The notes: generated by a model from the sequence alone, not told the origin. Numbered from the stretch's first letter, positions 17,741-26,409 are shown. The stretch is DNA of 60,571 nucleotides from Miltoncostaeales bacterium (GCA_030833665.1 JAURGT010000005.1:1-60571); one strand, 5' to 3'. Made by a program: numbers and translations.

Positions 17741-18261
17741 CGCGTCAGGGCCTCCTCGAGCGCTGGCGCGGGTGGCAGCCCCGCCGCGAGCTCGTGGATG
17801 GGGCCCGGGATCCCCTCGCGCAGCGCGGCGCGCGCGGCTCGCACGGCGTCAGCCGAGCCGGGCCCGGACTCACCGGACACCGCCGCGGCCGTGCAGCGCC
17901 AGAGCGGGAGCAGGTCGTCCTCGCGCCCGGCCGCCACCGCGGCGGCCGACAGCGCCACCAGGTCGCCCAGGGCCTCGACCATGGCGAGGTCGCCGGTGGC
18001 CGCGATGCGCACCAGCCCCTGCGCGTAGCAGTAGTCGCCCGCCAGCACGGCCGCGCCCATGGGCACGTTGTCCACGTGGCGCGGCCGGCCGTGGTGCAGC
18101 AGGAACCCCTCGAGGATCAGCTCGAAGCCCAGTGCGTTCTCGCGCGGCAGCGGCGGGCTGACCAGCGGCACCACCACCTCGTCGGCATCGGTGGTGCGCC
18201 CCGCGAGCGCCGGCTGCTCGGCCAGCACCTCGCGCACGCGGTCGGCCGTGGCGCCGATCAC
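17737..18261 (-). CDS. Isoprenyl-synthase-like protein lacking the Asp-rich motifs
   Basis: A 174-residue, wholly helical, Ala-rich protein coupled at both ends by 4-nt overlaps (GTGA with hemL, ATGA with ubiD). The stretch HHGRPRHVDNVPMGAAVLAG followed by DYCYAQGLVRIA lines up with RRGRPTVARAHGAAAAINVG followed by DFLFARAFAELTRI of the polyprenyl synthase at 12.0-13.0 kb. The preceding DDLID motif is absent, replaced by ILEGFLL, and there is no second Asp-rich motif, so catalysis is unlikely. It might be a non-catalytic subunit of a heteromeric prenyl synthase or a lipid-binding helper for UbiD. The likeness is by eye. Confidence 0.68.
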   Translation of the reverse strand: MIGATADRVREVLAEQPALAGRTTDADEVVVPLVSPPLPRENALGFELILEGFLLHHGRPRHVDNVPMGAAVLAGDYCYAQGLVRIAATGDLAMVEALGDLVALSAAAVAAGREDDLLPLWRCTAAAVSGESGPGSADAVRAARAALREGIPGPIHELAAGLPPAPALEEALTR

Positions 18262-19535
18262 GCCCGGGCCTCCTCGAGGGCGCCGTCCAGGGCCGTGGAC
18301 AGCGCGGTGAACTCCCCATCGCCGTGGCACGTGCTCACGAACCACGCCTCGAACTGCGAGGGCGGCGGGTATACGCCCCGGGCCAGCAGTCCCCGCGCGA
18401 CCGCGGCGTACATGCCCGTGTCGCACGAGGTGGCGCCGGCGTAGTCGGTGACCGTGGCGTCCGTGAAGAAGGGCGTGAGCATCGAGCCGATGCGGTTGAT
18501 CGTCACGGGTGCGCCGCTGTCGACGATCACCTGCTCGAGGCGCGCCCCGCCCTCCTCGAGGCGGTCGTAGATACCGGGCTCGGCGAGCCTGCAGAGCACC
18601 GCGAGCCCCGCGGTGGTGGCGAGCGGGTTCCCCGAGAGGGTGCCGGCCTGGTAGACGTCGCCTACTGGCGCCATTCGCTCCATCAGCGCCCGCGAGCCGC
18701 CGTACGCGCCGACGGGGAGGCCGCCGCCGATCACCTTGCCGAGGCACGTGAGGTCGGCGCGAACGCCATAGAGCTCCTGCGCCCCGCCGCGCGCCACGCG
18801 GAAGCCGGTGATGACCTCGTCGAGGATGAGCAGCGCACCGGTGCGATCGCACGCGGCGCGGAGCCCCTCGAGGTAGCCGGGCGCGGGCGGCACCACGCCC
18901 ATGTTGCCGGCGATGGGCTCGATGATGATGGCTGCCGCGCCCTCGAGTGCCGCCTCGGCGGCCGCGAGGTCGTTGTAGGGCACCAGGCGCGTGGCAGCCG
19001 TGGCCCCCGCGGTGACGCCCGGGCTCGTCGGCACGCCCAGGGTGGTCGCGCCGCTGCCGGCCTGGGCCAGCAGGCCGTCGATCGCGCCGTGGTAGCCGCC
19101 CTCGGCCTTCACGATGGCCTCGCGCCCGGTGGCGGCGCGTGCGAGGCGAACGGCGCCCATGACGGCCTCGCTGCCCGATGAGGTCATCCGCAGCTTCTCG
19201 ATCGACGGGAACGCCTCGCAGACCGTCTCGGCGAAGAGCACCTCGCGCTCGGTGGGCGCGCCGTACGAGGTGCCACGCGACAGGGCGTCGCGGACGTCCC
19301 CGATCACCATGGGGTCAGCATGTCCGGTGATTGCCGGTCCCCACGTGGCGAGGAAGTCCACGTAGCGGTTGCCGTCGGCATCCCATACGTGGGCGCCCTC
19401 GGCGCGGTCGATGAACAGCGGCTCGCGCCCGATGCCGCGCATGGCGCGAACGGGTGAGTTCACCCCTCCCACCAGCACGCGCCGGGCGCGGTCGTAGAGC
19501 TCCCGGCTGCGGGCGTCCGCGGGGGCGTCGGCCAC
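18258..19535 (-). CDS. hemL: Glutamate-1-semialdehyde 2,1-aminomutase
   Basis: A 425-residue PLP enzyme making 5-aminolevulinate from glutamate-1-semialdehyde (C5 route). Landmarks: GGVNSPVRAM, MTSSGSEAVMGAVRLAR, LILDEVITGFRVA and the PLP lysine K267 in CLGKVIGGGLPVGAYGG. GTG 19535, five bases after the previous stop, is chosen; the frame reads much further upstream but that part is a shadow of the preceding gene. hemA (glutamyl-tRNA reductase) is not in the window. Confidence 0.96.
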   Translation of the reverse strand: MADAPADARSRELYDRARRVLVGGVNSPVRAMRGIGREPLFIDRAEGAHVWDADGNRYVDFLATWGPAITGHADPMVIGDVRDALSRGTSYGAPTEREVLFAETVCEAFPSIEKLRMTSSGSEAVMGAVRLARAATGREAIVKAEGGYHGAIDGLLAQAGSGATTLGVPTSPGVTAGATAATRLVPYNDLAAAEAALEGAAAIIIEPIAGNMGVVPPAPGYLEGLRAACDRTGALLILDEVITGFRVARGGAQELYGVRADLTCLGKVIGGGLPVGAYGGSRALMERMAPVGDVYQAGTLSGNPLATTAGLAVLCRLAEPGIYDRLEEGGARLEQVIVDSGAPVTINRIGSMLTPFFTDATVTDYAGATSCDTGMYAAVARGLLARGVYPPPSQFEAWFVSTCHGDGEFTALSTALDGALEEARA

Positions 19536-19540
19536 GGGCC

Positions 19541-20626
19541 TCAGCCCACCGGCAGCGGGGATCCCGCCAGGGCCAGGTCCTCCCACGCGCGGTACTCGGG
19601 CGAGTAGTAGCGCAGGCGGACCTTCTTGAACTCGAACGTGGAGTAGAGCACCGCGTAGTCGTCCGGCCCGAGGCCGCCCTCCGCGGCGAGGGCCGCGATG
19701 GTCTCCTCGCAGGCGTCCTTCGATCGCGCGTGCACCATCGTGAACAGGCTGTAGGGCCAGTCGTCGTACACGGGACGGCGGTAGCAGTGCGATACCGATG
19801 AGAAGGTGGCCATGCGGCTGCCGAAGTCGTCGACGTCGTCGGGCTGCACCTTCCACACGGCCATGCCATTCGCGCCGAAGCCGGCCTTGCGATGGTTGAG
19901 CACCGCAGCGAAGCGGCGCATGAGGGTGCGCTTCTGCATCTCGCGCCCCTTGGCCAGCAGGCGGTCGGTGTCCCACCCGGCCGCCTGGGCCCATGCGGCG
20001 AAGGGCTCGGGTACCAGTGGGAGATCCTCCTGGAGGATCAGGATGGCCTCGCGATCCTCGTCGCTCGGCGGATTGCCGTCACCGCGCTGCGGTGGTGCCA
20101 TTGGCTCCGCGCGCGCCGTGGTGCCCCGCTCGCCGGTCATGTCGAGCTGCACATTGATCTTGTAGAGCATGAGGGTGGGGAGGATCCGCATGGAGATCGC
20201 GCCCGTCTCGCGGGCCAGCACCTCGAGGGTGTCCTCGATCGACATGCGCGCGTCAGGCTCCACGGCGAGCGTGAACCACATGTTGAAGTGGTGCGTGCGG
20301 CGGTAGTTGTGGCTCACGCCCGGGTGGCCGTTGATCACCTTCGCTGCATCGAACAGCGTGTCGTCGGGGTAGGCCGCCGCCACGAGCGTGCTCTCGTAGC
20401 CCAGGGCACGTGTGTCGAAGATGGCCGACACCTGGCGGATGATCCCGGCGTCCTTCAGCACCGCCATGCGCCCGAGCACCTCGTCCTCGCCGATGCCGAC
20501 GCGCTCGGCGATGTCGAGGAACGGCCGGTGGTCCATCGCGATGCCCGCCTGCAACTCGTTCAGCAGCCGCTGGTCGACCTCATCGGGCTTGTGCCGCACG
20601 CGGGGGGTCGCCTCGGTGGTGCTCAT
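19541..20626 (-). CDS. Siroheme decarboxylase, AhbA-AhbB type fusion
   Basis: A 361-residue protein containing two related Lrp/AsnC-like units. Unit 1 (about 12-160) has SHNYRRTHHFNMWF at 105-118; unit 2 (about 190-350) has SHCYRRPVYDDWPY at 279-292. These motifs belong to the AhbA/AhbB and NirD/NirL siroheme decarboxylases, which convert siroheme to didecarboxysiroheme on the way to haem (or haem d1). Ahb subunits are usually two genes; a single chain recalls NirDL. Lying between hemB and hemL it probably serves haem synthesis. The ATG at 20626 has GGAGGAGCG before it and overlaps hemB by 4 nt. Confidence 0.88.
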   Translation of the reverse strand: MSTTEATPRVRHKPDEVDQRLLNELQAGIAMDHRPFLDIAERVGIGEDEVLGRMAVLKDAGIIRQVSAIFDTRALGYESTLVAAAYPDDTLFDAAKVINGHPGVSHNYRRTHHFNMWFTLAVEPDARMSIEDTLEVLARETGAISMRILPTLMLYKINVQLDMTGERGTTARAEPMAPPQRGDGNPPSDEDREAILILQEDLPLVPEPFAAWAQAAGWDTDRLLAKGREMQKRTLMRRFAAVLNHRKAGFGANGMAVWKVQPDDVDDFGSRMATFSSVSHCYRRPVYDDWPYSLFTMVHARSKDACEETIAALAAEGGLGPDDYAVLYSTFEFKKVRLRYYSPEYRAWEDLALAGSPLPVG

Positions 20627-21642
20627 CGCTCCTCCTGGATCCACCGCGCGGCGTCGACCGCCGCGTAGGTGATGACGATGTCCGCACCCGACCGCACGAT
20701 GGCGGTGAGCGTTTCCATCATTGCGCGGCGCTCGTCGAGCCAACCGCGCTCGGCTGCCGCCTTGACCATCGAGTACTCGCCGCTCACGTGGTACCCGGCC
20801 ACCGGCAGGTCGGTGGCCTCGCGCACGGCGCGGATGACGTCGAGGTAGGTGGCGGCGGGCTTCACCATCACCATGTCCGCGCCCTCGGCCTCGTCCTCGC
20901 GCACCTCGCGCACGGCCTCGCGTGCGTTGGGCGGGTCCATCTGGTACCCGCGGCGGTCGCCGTGGCCCGGGGCCGAGCCGGCGGCCTCGCGGAATGGCCC
21001 ATAGAACGCCGAGGCGTACTTGGCCGAGTAGCTCATGATCGACACGCCCTCGTGGCCGGCGTCGTCGAGCGCCTGGCGTATGGCCGCCACGCGGCCGTCC
21101 ATCATGTCGCTGGGCGCCACGACGTCGGCGCCCGCGTCGGCATGGCTCACCGCCGTGCGCGCAAGCACCTCGAGAGATGGGTCGTTGGCCACCTCGCCGT
21201 CGTCATCGAGCAGGCCGCAATGGCCGTGGTCGGTGTACGCGCACAGGCACACGTCGGTGATCACCACCAGGTCGGGCAGCGCCGCCTTGAGGGTGCGCAC
21301 CGCCTGCTGCACCACGCCGTCATCGGAGTGGGCCGAGGTGGCCACGGCGTCCTTCTGGTCGGTCACCCCGAACAGCAGCACCCCCCCGATTCCTGTCTCG
21401 TGCGCGGCGCGGGCCTCCTCCACCAGCAGGTCGGGCGAGAGGCGCGCCACCCCCGGCAGGGCGTCGACGGGCTGGCGCACGCCTGATCCCTCCACCGCGA
21501 ACATCGGCAGCACCAGCTGCGATGGACGGGGCACGGCTTCGCGGACGAGGCGGCGCATGCCCTCGCTGCGACGGAGCCTGCGGTGGCGCACGGCCGGGAA
21601 GGTTCCCGCCGCCGCGCCGGCCTGTGTGGTCGGGACCTGCAC
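20623..21642 (-). CDS. hemB: Delta-aminolevulinic acid dehydratase (porphobilinogen synthase)
   Basis: A 339-residue enzyme condensing two aminolevulinates to porphobilinogen. The zinc cysteines are all present: C132, C134 and C142 in DVCLCAYTDHGHCG. Schiff-base lysines are K208 (SYSAKYAS) and K261 (MVKPA). It heads the hemB, AhbAB, hemL, prenyl-synthase-like, ubiD run. The GTG start at 21642 lies 25 nt from the divergent aat start, so promoters of the two genes must overlap. Leaderless or very short leaders are likely. Confidence 0.97.
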   Translation of the reverse strand: MQVPTTQAGAAAGTFPAVRHRRLRRSEGMRRLVREAVPRPSQLVLPMFAVEGSGVRQPVDALPGVARLSPDLLVEEARAAHETGIGGVLLFGVTDQKDAVATSAHSDDGVVQQAVRTLKAALPDLVVITDVCLCAYTDHGHCGLLDDDGEVANDPSLEVLARTAVSHADAGADVVAPSDMMDGRVAAIRQALDDAGHEGVSIMSYSAKYASAFYGPFREAAGSAPGHGDRRGYQMDPPNAREAVREVREDEAEGADMVMVKPAATYLDVIRAVREATDLPVAGYHVSGEYSMVKAAAERGWLDERRAMMETLTAIVRSGADIVITYAAVDAARWIQEER

Positions 21643-21667
21643 GGTTTCCGAGTGTATCGTCGCCTGC

Positions 21668-22270
21668 GTGGCCGACGGCGGTGACCCGCACGAACCCGGG
21701 GCGGTTGGCCTTGCGCCCGGGCAGATGGTGCAGGGCTACCTGCAGGGCGCATTCCCCATGGACGAGGCGGGCTCACGCGACCCCGTCGGCTGGTACGTGT
21801 CGGACCCCCGGGCCGTCATCGTGCCGGATGAGGCCCGCGTGCCCGCCACCGTGAGGCGCATGCTGCGGCGCCGGGGCTACGAGGTGCGCGTCGATGCGGC
21901 GTTCCCCGAGGTGGTGCGGGCATGTGGCGGGGAGCGAAGCGGCGTGTGGCTCACTCCGCGCCTCGCGGCGGCATACGAGGCCCTGCATGCCGAGGGCATC
22001 GCGCACAGCGTGGAGGCCTGGGATGGCGACCGGCTCGTGGGCGGGCTGTTCGGCGTGTGGCTCGGGCGCTTCATGACCGCCGAGAGCATGTTCCACCGCG
22101 CGCCCGACGGGGGCAATGCCGCCCTCGCGGGCCTCATCGAGGTGGCGCGCATCGGTGGGGCCGCGCTGATCGACGTGCAGATGATGTCGGGGCACGTGGC
22201 CCGCTTCGGCGCGCGCGAGGTGCCGCATCAGGAGTTCCTCGCCCTTCTCGGAGCCGCACTGCGCGACTGA
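21668..22270 (+). CDS. aat: Leucyl/phenylalanyl-tRNA-protein transferase
   Basis: A 200-residue Aat enzyme, which adds Leu or Phe to N-terminal Arg/Lys of proteins and marks them for ClpS/ClpAP degradation. Family motifs: YLQGAFPM, GWYVSDPRAVI, GGLFGVWLGRFMTAESMFHR and LIDVQMMSGHVARFGAREV (canonical LIDCQ has Cys where Val stands here). GTG 21668 is used; ATG 21726 is an alternative that would delete 19 residues before the GAFPM motif. Confidence 0.93.
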   Translation: MADGGDPHEPGAVGLAPGQMVQGYLQGAFPMDEAGSRDPVGWYVSDPRAVIVPDEARVPATVRRMLRRRGYEVRVDAAFPEVVRACGGERSGVWLTPRLAAAYEALHAEGIAHSVEAWDGDRLVGGLFGVWLGRFMTAESMFHRAPDGGNAALAGLIEVARIGGAALIDVQMMSGHVARFGAREVPHQEFLALLGAALRD

Positions 22271-22286
22271 CGCGGGACGCGTGCGC

Positions 22287-23636
22287 CTACGCGTGCATGC
22301 GGCGGCCGAGCGCCACGCGCGCTGCGACTCCATACACGAGCGCCACCACCGCCAGGATGCCCATGCCGACGTATGTGGACGACGTGACCTCCGGGTCCAC
22401 GAGCAGGCCCTGGAAGATGCGGGCGGCCGGGCCGAAGCCGGCGAACGCGCTCACCCAGTAAGCGATGTCGTTGCCCGGGATTAGGGCGATCACGGCGAGC
22501 GGGAGGGCCAGCATGAGCCCGGCGAGGAGCGCGGTGCGGGTCTCGCGGGCAAGGGCGCCCACCAGGAGGCCGAAGGCCCCCGACGCCAGGCCGGCCAGCA
22601 GCAGGGCGGGCAGCCACAGCAGCCACCGGCCGATGGTGATCGACGTCGTGAGCGCCACGACACCCAGCAGCACGTAGCCGACGATCGTGCAGGCGACCGC
22701 GGCCAGCAGGGCCTTCTGCCAGATGATCGTGCCGGCGCCGGCCAGTCCGCGTCCCAGGCGCGAGAGCACGTGGTCCTCGCGCTCGGCCGAGAGCAGTGCG
22801 GCGGCCAGGAGCACGCCCACCAGGCCGATGCCCACCACGAGCGCGCCCGCGATGCCCAGCGCCGAGAGCGGCTCGCGACCCGGCGGGCCCTCGCGCACCT
22901 CGAGCCGGATCGGGCTGGCGATGGCCTGCGCTGCGGGCTTGGCGAGCTCGAGGTTGCCGCCCACGCCGGTGATGTAGTCGCGCAGGGCCGCCACTCTCTT
23001 CGCGAGGGCGGGCTTCCCGTCGGCGATCAGCGCCTTCTGCACCTGCGCGAGGTTGCGCTCGCTCTCCTCGAGGCCGAGCAGCGTGCCCGACCTCCCGAAG
23101 ATGCCCACGGTGCCGCCCTCCTGGATGAGGTCGACGAGGTTGAGCACCTGGGTGACGTATGCGGTGGCGAGCGCCTGGTTGAGCCGGAATACCGCCGACT
23201 CGAGGTTGCGTTCGATCGCCTGGGCCTCGATCGGCGAGCGGGGGTTCGTCGCCAACTGGAGCACGGGAGGCTTGAGTCCCGACTGCAGGTCGGTGATGAA
23301 GCCCTCCGGGACGGTGAGCACGGCGCTCACGCGCCCGTCGGCAAGGGCCTCGTCGGCCTGCGCGGGCGTGAGGCGCACGAGGTCGACGTCGTCCTCGAGG
23401 CGGTCGGCATAGTCGTCCACCGACAGGCGCTCCTCCCCCACCTGCACCGTGCGGGCCCCGGCGTCGAGGTTGACGAATGCGATGGACGGTCGGCGATCAC
23501 CGCCCGACAGCGCGATGGCGAGCAGGATCGCGATGACGATCGGGTAGCCGATGAGCACCGCCACCAACCCGCGGCTGCGGCCGAGCACGCGGAGGTCCTT
23601 GCCGAACAGCAGCCGGCCTGCGCGGAGCGCCTTCAC
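22287..23636 (-). CDS. ABC-2 type transporter permease
   Basis: A 449-residue membrane protein with one membrane helix near residue 28-45, a large extracytoplasmic domain (about 45-245) and about five to six further helices (265-445). This layout fits the YhgE/DrrB-like ABC-2 permeases that export lipids, drugs or polymers. The ATPase gene precedes it with a 4-nt overlap. The substrate is unknown. Confidence 0.85.
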   Translation of the reverse strand: MKALRAGRLLFGKDLRVLGRSRGLVAVLIGYPIVIAILLAIALSGGDRRPSIAFVNLDAGARTVQVGEERLSVDDYADRLEDDVDLVRLTPAQADEALADGRVSAVLTVPEGFITDLQSGLKPPVLQLATNPRSPIEAQAIERNLESAVFRLNQALATAYVTQVLNLVDLIQEGGTVGIFGRSGTLLGLEESERNLAQVQKALIADGKPALAKRVAALRDYITGVGGNLELAKPAAQAIASPIRLEVREGPPGREPLSALGIAGALVVGIGLVGVLLAAALLSAEREDHVLSRLGRGLAGAGTIIWQKALLAAVACTIVGYVLLGVVALTTSITIGRWLLWLPALLLAGLASGAFGLLVGALARETRTALLAGLMLALPLAVIALIPGNDIAYWVSAFAGFGPAARIFQGLLVDPEVTSSTYVGMGILAVVALVYGVAARVALGRRMHA

Positions 23637-24316
23637 GCCTCATCCCCGAGCAGCGCCATGAAGGATTCCTCGTCGAGGGCGCCCGCCGGGCCGTCGTGCA
23701 CGAGCCGGCCGCGGGCGAGCACGAGCACGCGATCGGCGTGGCGCGCGGCCTCCTCGATCGACTGGGTGGAGAACACCAGCGCCATGTCCTCAGATCGCAC
23801 GAGGTCGGCAAGCCACTGCCACAGCCGCACCCGTTGGTCGGGGCTCAGCGTGCCGGTGGGCTCGTCGAGCAGCAGCAGGCTGGGCGCCCCCGCGAGCGCG
23901 ATGGCCAGATTGAGCCGCTGCATGGTGCCGGTGGACAGCGCCCCGGCCCGGCGGTCGGCGAAGTCACCGAGGTCGGCGCGGCGAATGAGCTCGTCCGCGG
24001 TGGCGGGCGGATCATCCGATCCCTCGAGCCCCGCGAACAGTCGCAGGTTCTCGCGTGTGGTCAGGCGGGGGTACAGCGCGGGCCGCTGCGGCACCCAGCC
24101 CACCTTCGCCGGGGATCCCCCCGCCCACTGGAGCGTGCCGGCGCTCGGGGCCTGCACCCCGGCGAGGATCGTGAGCATGGTGGTCTTGCCCGCCCCATTC
24201 GGCCCCGTGAGCGCCACGCGCTCGCCCCGGGCGAAGGTGAGGTCGACCGGCGCGAGGGCCTCGAACGACCCATAGCTGCGCGTGATGCCGCGCGCCTCGA
24301 GGAGGGGGGCGCCCAT
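23633..24316 (-). CDS. ABC transporter ATP-binding protein
   Basis: A 227-residue ATPase. Walker A GPNGAGKT, Q-loop WVPQRPALYP and Walker B LLLLDEPT are intact. The signature reads LSTGTMQR instead of LSGGQ; the Ser and first Gly-position change may alter ATP hydrolysis but similar variants occur in ABC-2 exporters. A serine-rich LVFSTQSIEEAARHADR includes the H-loop region, with Gln (STQS) where the switch His is normally found. It powers the permease that follows. Confidence 0.9.
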   Translation of the reverse strand: MGAPLLEARGITRSYGSFEALAPVDLTFARGERVALTGPNGAGKTTMLTILAGVQAPSAGTLQWAGGSPAKVGWVPQRPALYPRLTTRENLRLFAGLEGSDDPPATADELIRRADLGDFADRRAGALSTGTMQRLNLAIALAGAPSLLLLDEPTGTLSPDQRVRLWQWLADLVRSEDMALVFSTQSIEEAARHADRVLVLARGRLVHDGPAGALDEESFMALLGDEA

Positions 24317-24325
24317 GTGCGCCGG

Positions 24326-25588
24326 TCAGTCCGCGCCGGTCGGCCGCGCGGGCTGCGCCTGCGTGACCCCGGTGACATCGAGCGTGTCGCCGGCGTCGGG
24401 GCCGTCTTCACTCGCCGCCGTGGTCGGCGCGCGCCGCGGCGGCAACTTGAGGCCGGTAAGGGTGTCCTGGTCTGATGCCTCCGGCGCGGAGCCGGGTGGG
24501 ACGCCCGCGGGCGCGGGCGAGAGGCCGAACCAGCCCATGCGCTCGCTCAGGTAGACGGCGGTCTCCTTGAGGATGACCACGACCGGCACCGCGAGGATGA
24601 TGCCGATGAAGCCGTAGAGCTCCTCGCCGATGAGCACCCCGAAGATGACCACCAGCGGGTGCACGCCCACCGCGTCGCCCATCACCTGCGGCACCACCAC
24701 GTGTCCCTCGAACTGGTGGATCGCGATGAACGCGATGAGCACCCAGAGCGCCGTCCACGGCGAGATGAAAAGCGCGAGGAGCACGGGTGGTATCGCGCCG
24801 AGGATGGGCCCGATGTACGGGATGAACTCCATGAAGAAGATCCACGCCGCGAACAGCACGGCGTAGGTGGCGCCCTGCGGGAACACGCCGGTGACGCCGA
24901 GGATCCACAGCACGACCCCGGTGCTGACGGCAATGATCAGGCACACGAGGGTTTGTGCCTTGATGTACTCGACCAGCGTGCGCTCGGTGCGCGCGAGGAA
25001 CTGCGATGCCGATGGCCCGCCGAGGCGGCGGGCCGCCCGGGCGATCTGCGGGGCGTCGAGCAGCATGTACACCGCGGCCACGATGATGATGATGATGATC
25101 ACCAGCGCGCCGAGGGCGCTGAGCGAATACGACACCGCGTTGCCCGAGAGGTCGTTCGCCCAGCCCTTGATGGCGGCGAACGCCGCCGCCGCGCGCTCCT
25201 GCACGTCGATGTCGATGCTGTTGCGGTCGAAGAAGCCCTGGAGGGTCTGCACCTGCCGCTGCGCCTGGTCGGTGTAGAGCGGGAGGTTGGCCCGGATCGT
25301 GTTGATCTGCTGCTGGATGGGCGGGATGAGCAGCACGATCGCGGCCGCCACCACGCCGAGGAACGACAGGAACACGGTGGCCACCGCGAGGCCGCGCGGC
25401 ACGTGCGCACGTCGCACAATGCGCACCAGGGGGTTGAGCAGCAGGGCGATGACCAGCGACACGAGGAAGACGAACAGCACACGGCCGAGCGTCTGCCCTG
25501 CGATCCACACCATCACGACGATGGCCGCTGCCGTGCCGATCCATGCCCACGGCGGCACTGTGGCCTGGCGGCTGCTCATGCGCGGCAT
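24326..25588 (-). CDS. AI-2E family transporter
   Basis: A 420-residue membrane protein with about eight helices in the typical pattern: two near the N-terminus, a central soluble helical stretch (about 95-160) and a C-terminal set that includes MEFIPYIGPILGAIPPVLLAL and HQFEGHVVVPQVMG, the family hallmark PYIGP and E/VxP patterns. Members export varied small molecules or ions (AI-2, Na+/H+). A disordered Pro/Ala tail of about 60 residues follows the last helix. Confidence 0.9.
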   Translation of the reverse strand: MPRMSSRQATVPPWAWIGTAAAIVVMVWIAGQTLGRVLFVFLVSLVIALLLNPLVRIVRRAHVPRGLAVATVFLSFLGVVAAAIVLLIPPIQQQINTIRANLPLYTDQAQRQVQTLQGFFDRNSIDIDVQERAAAAFAAIKGWANDLSGNAVSYSLSALGALVIIIIIIVAAVYMLLDAPQIARAARRLGGPSASQFLARTERTLVEYIKAQTLVCLIIAVSTGVVLWILGVTGVFPQGATYAVLFAAWIFFMEFIPYIGPILGAIPPVLLALFISPWTALWVLIAFIAIHQFEGHVVVPQVMGDAVGVHPLVVIFGVLIGEELYGFIGIILAVPVVVILKETAVYLSERMGWFGLSPAPAGVPPGSAPEASDQDTLTGLKLPPRRAPTTAASEDGPDAGDTLDVTGVTQAQPARPTGAD

Positions 25589-25641
25589 GGTATCGCGGCC
25601 CCCCGGGGCCTGAGCCCGGGGGGCTCTGGACTACCCTTTCG

Positions 25642-26409
25642 ATGCCCATGCCGCCCCTTACCCGAGATGAGCTGCGGTCACGGCGCGCCGTGCGTCGCCA
25701 GGCGGACCGGCACCGGAGCAACCGGGCGCTGCTCACCGTCGTGGCGCCGGCCGTGCTGGTGGCCGTGGTCATCGCCGCGATCGTCCTGGCCTTCTACGAC
25801 ACCAGCTCCGGTGGCGAGGCTGCGGTTCCCAGCGGGCAGCTGGCGTCGCCGGTGCCTCCGTCTGCCGTCGACGACTCACCGGCTCCCCAGCGTGTGGTCC
25901 TCGCCCGCGCCGGCCTTGTGGAGGTCGTGCTGCCCGTGGCCGAGAAGCAGGTGACCGCTGTGCTGTTCCATGCGGCGGGCGAACCCGGAGCCGTGAACAT
26001 GGCGCCGGCGGCGGGCGTGTCCCACAACGTGGCGTCTGACGAGGGCGGCGCGCCCGGCACGTCGGGCGTGGACGTGGGCGCCCCGGTAGGCACCACGGTC
26101 TACAGCCCGGTGGACGGGGTGGTCACGGCGGTCACCCCGCATCTCATCTCGGGGCGTCCCGAGGGCCTCGAGATCGTCATCACCCCGGCCGGCGTGCCCG
26201 ACGTCGCGGTGCGCGTGAACCACATCGAGCCAGGCCCCGACGGCATCGTGCCCCAGGTGGGCACGGCGGTCGGTGCGGGGCGCACCGTGATCGGCCGCGT
26301 GCGCGACCTCTCCCGCGTGGCCCGCTTCGAGATCGCCCGCTACACCAACGACGCCGGCAACAACGTGCAGGTGGAGCTGCTGCGCCAGGCCACCGGGCCG
26401 GGCATCTAG
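25642..26409 (+). CDS. Membrane-anchored LytM/M23-like protein, probably inactive
   Basis: A 255-residue protein with an Arg-rich cytoplasmic tail, one membrane helix (about 29-51) and a long linker. A C-terminal domain (about 125-250) shows the M23 pattern SGVDVGAPVGTTVYSPVDGVV. In true M23 peptidases a His precedes GVD; here it is Thr-Ser, and the final HxH is ARFEIAR, so the zinc ligands are missing. Like some LytM regulators it may bind peptidoglycan or control an amidase without cutting. The next gene overlaps its stop by one base. A second ATG lies at 25648. Confidence 0.75.
   Translation: MPMPPLTRDELRSRRAVRRQADRHRSNRALLTVVAPAVLVAVVIAAIVLAFYDTSSGGEAAVPSGQLASPVPPSAVDDSPAPQRVVLARAGLVEVVLPVAEKQVTAVLFHAAGEPGAVNMAPAAGVSHNVASDEGGAPGTSGVDVGAPVGTTVYSPVDGVVTAVTPHLISGRPEGLEIVITPAGVPDVAVRVNHIEPGPDGIVPQVGTAVGAGRTVIGRVRDLSRVARFEIARYTNDAGNNVQVELLRQATGPGI

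Noticed and set aside
16250-18028. A 592-codon plus-strand frame
   Set aside because: It is antisense to ubiD and the following gene and lacks any recognisable motif.
18258-19994. Apparent fusion of hemL with a preceding 150-residue domain
   Set aside because: The N-terminal part is an out-of-phase reading of the AhbAB gene; hemL has its own GTG five bases after that gene's stop.
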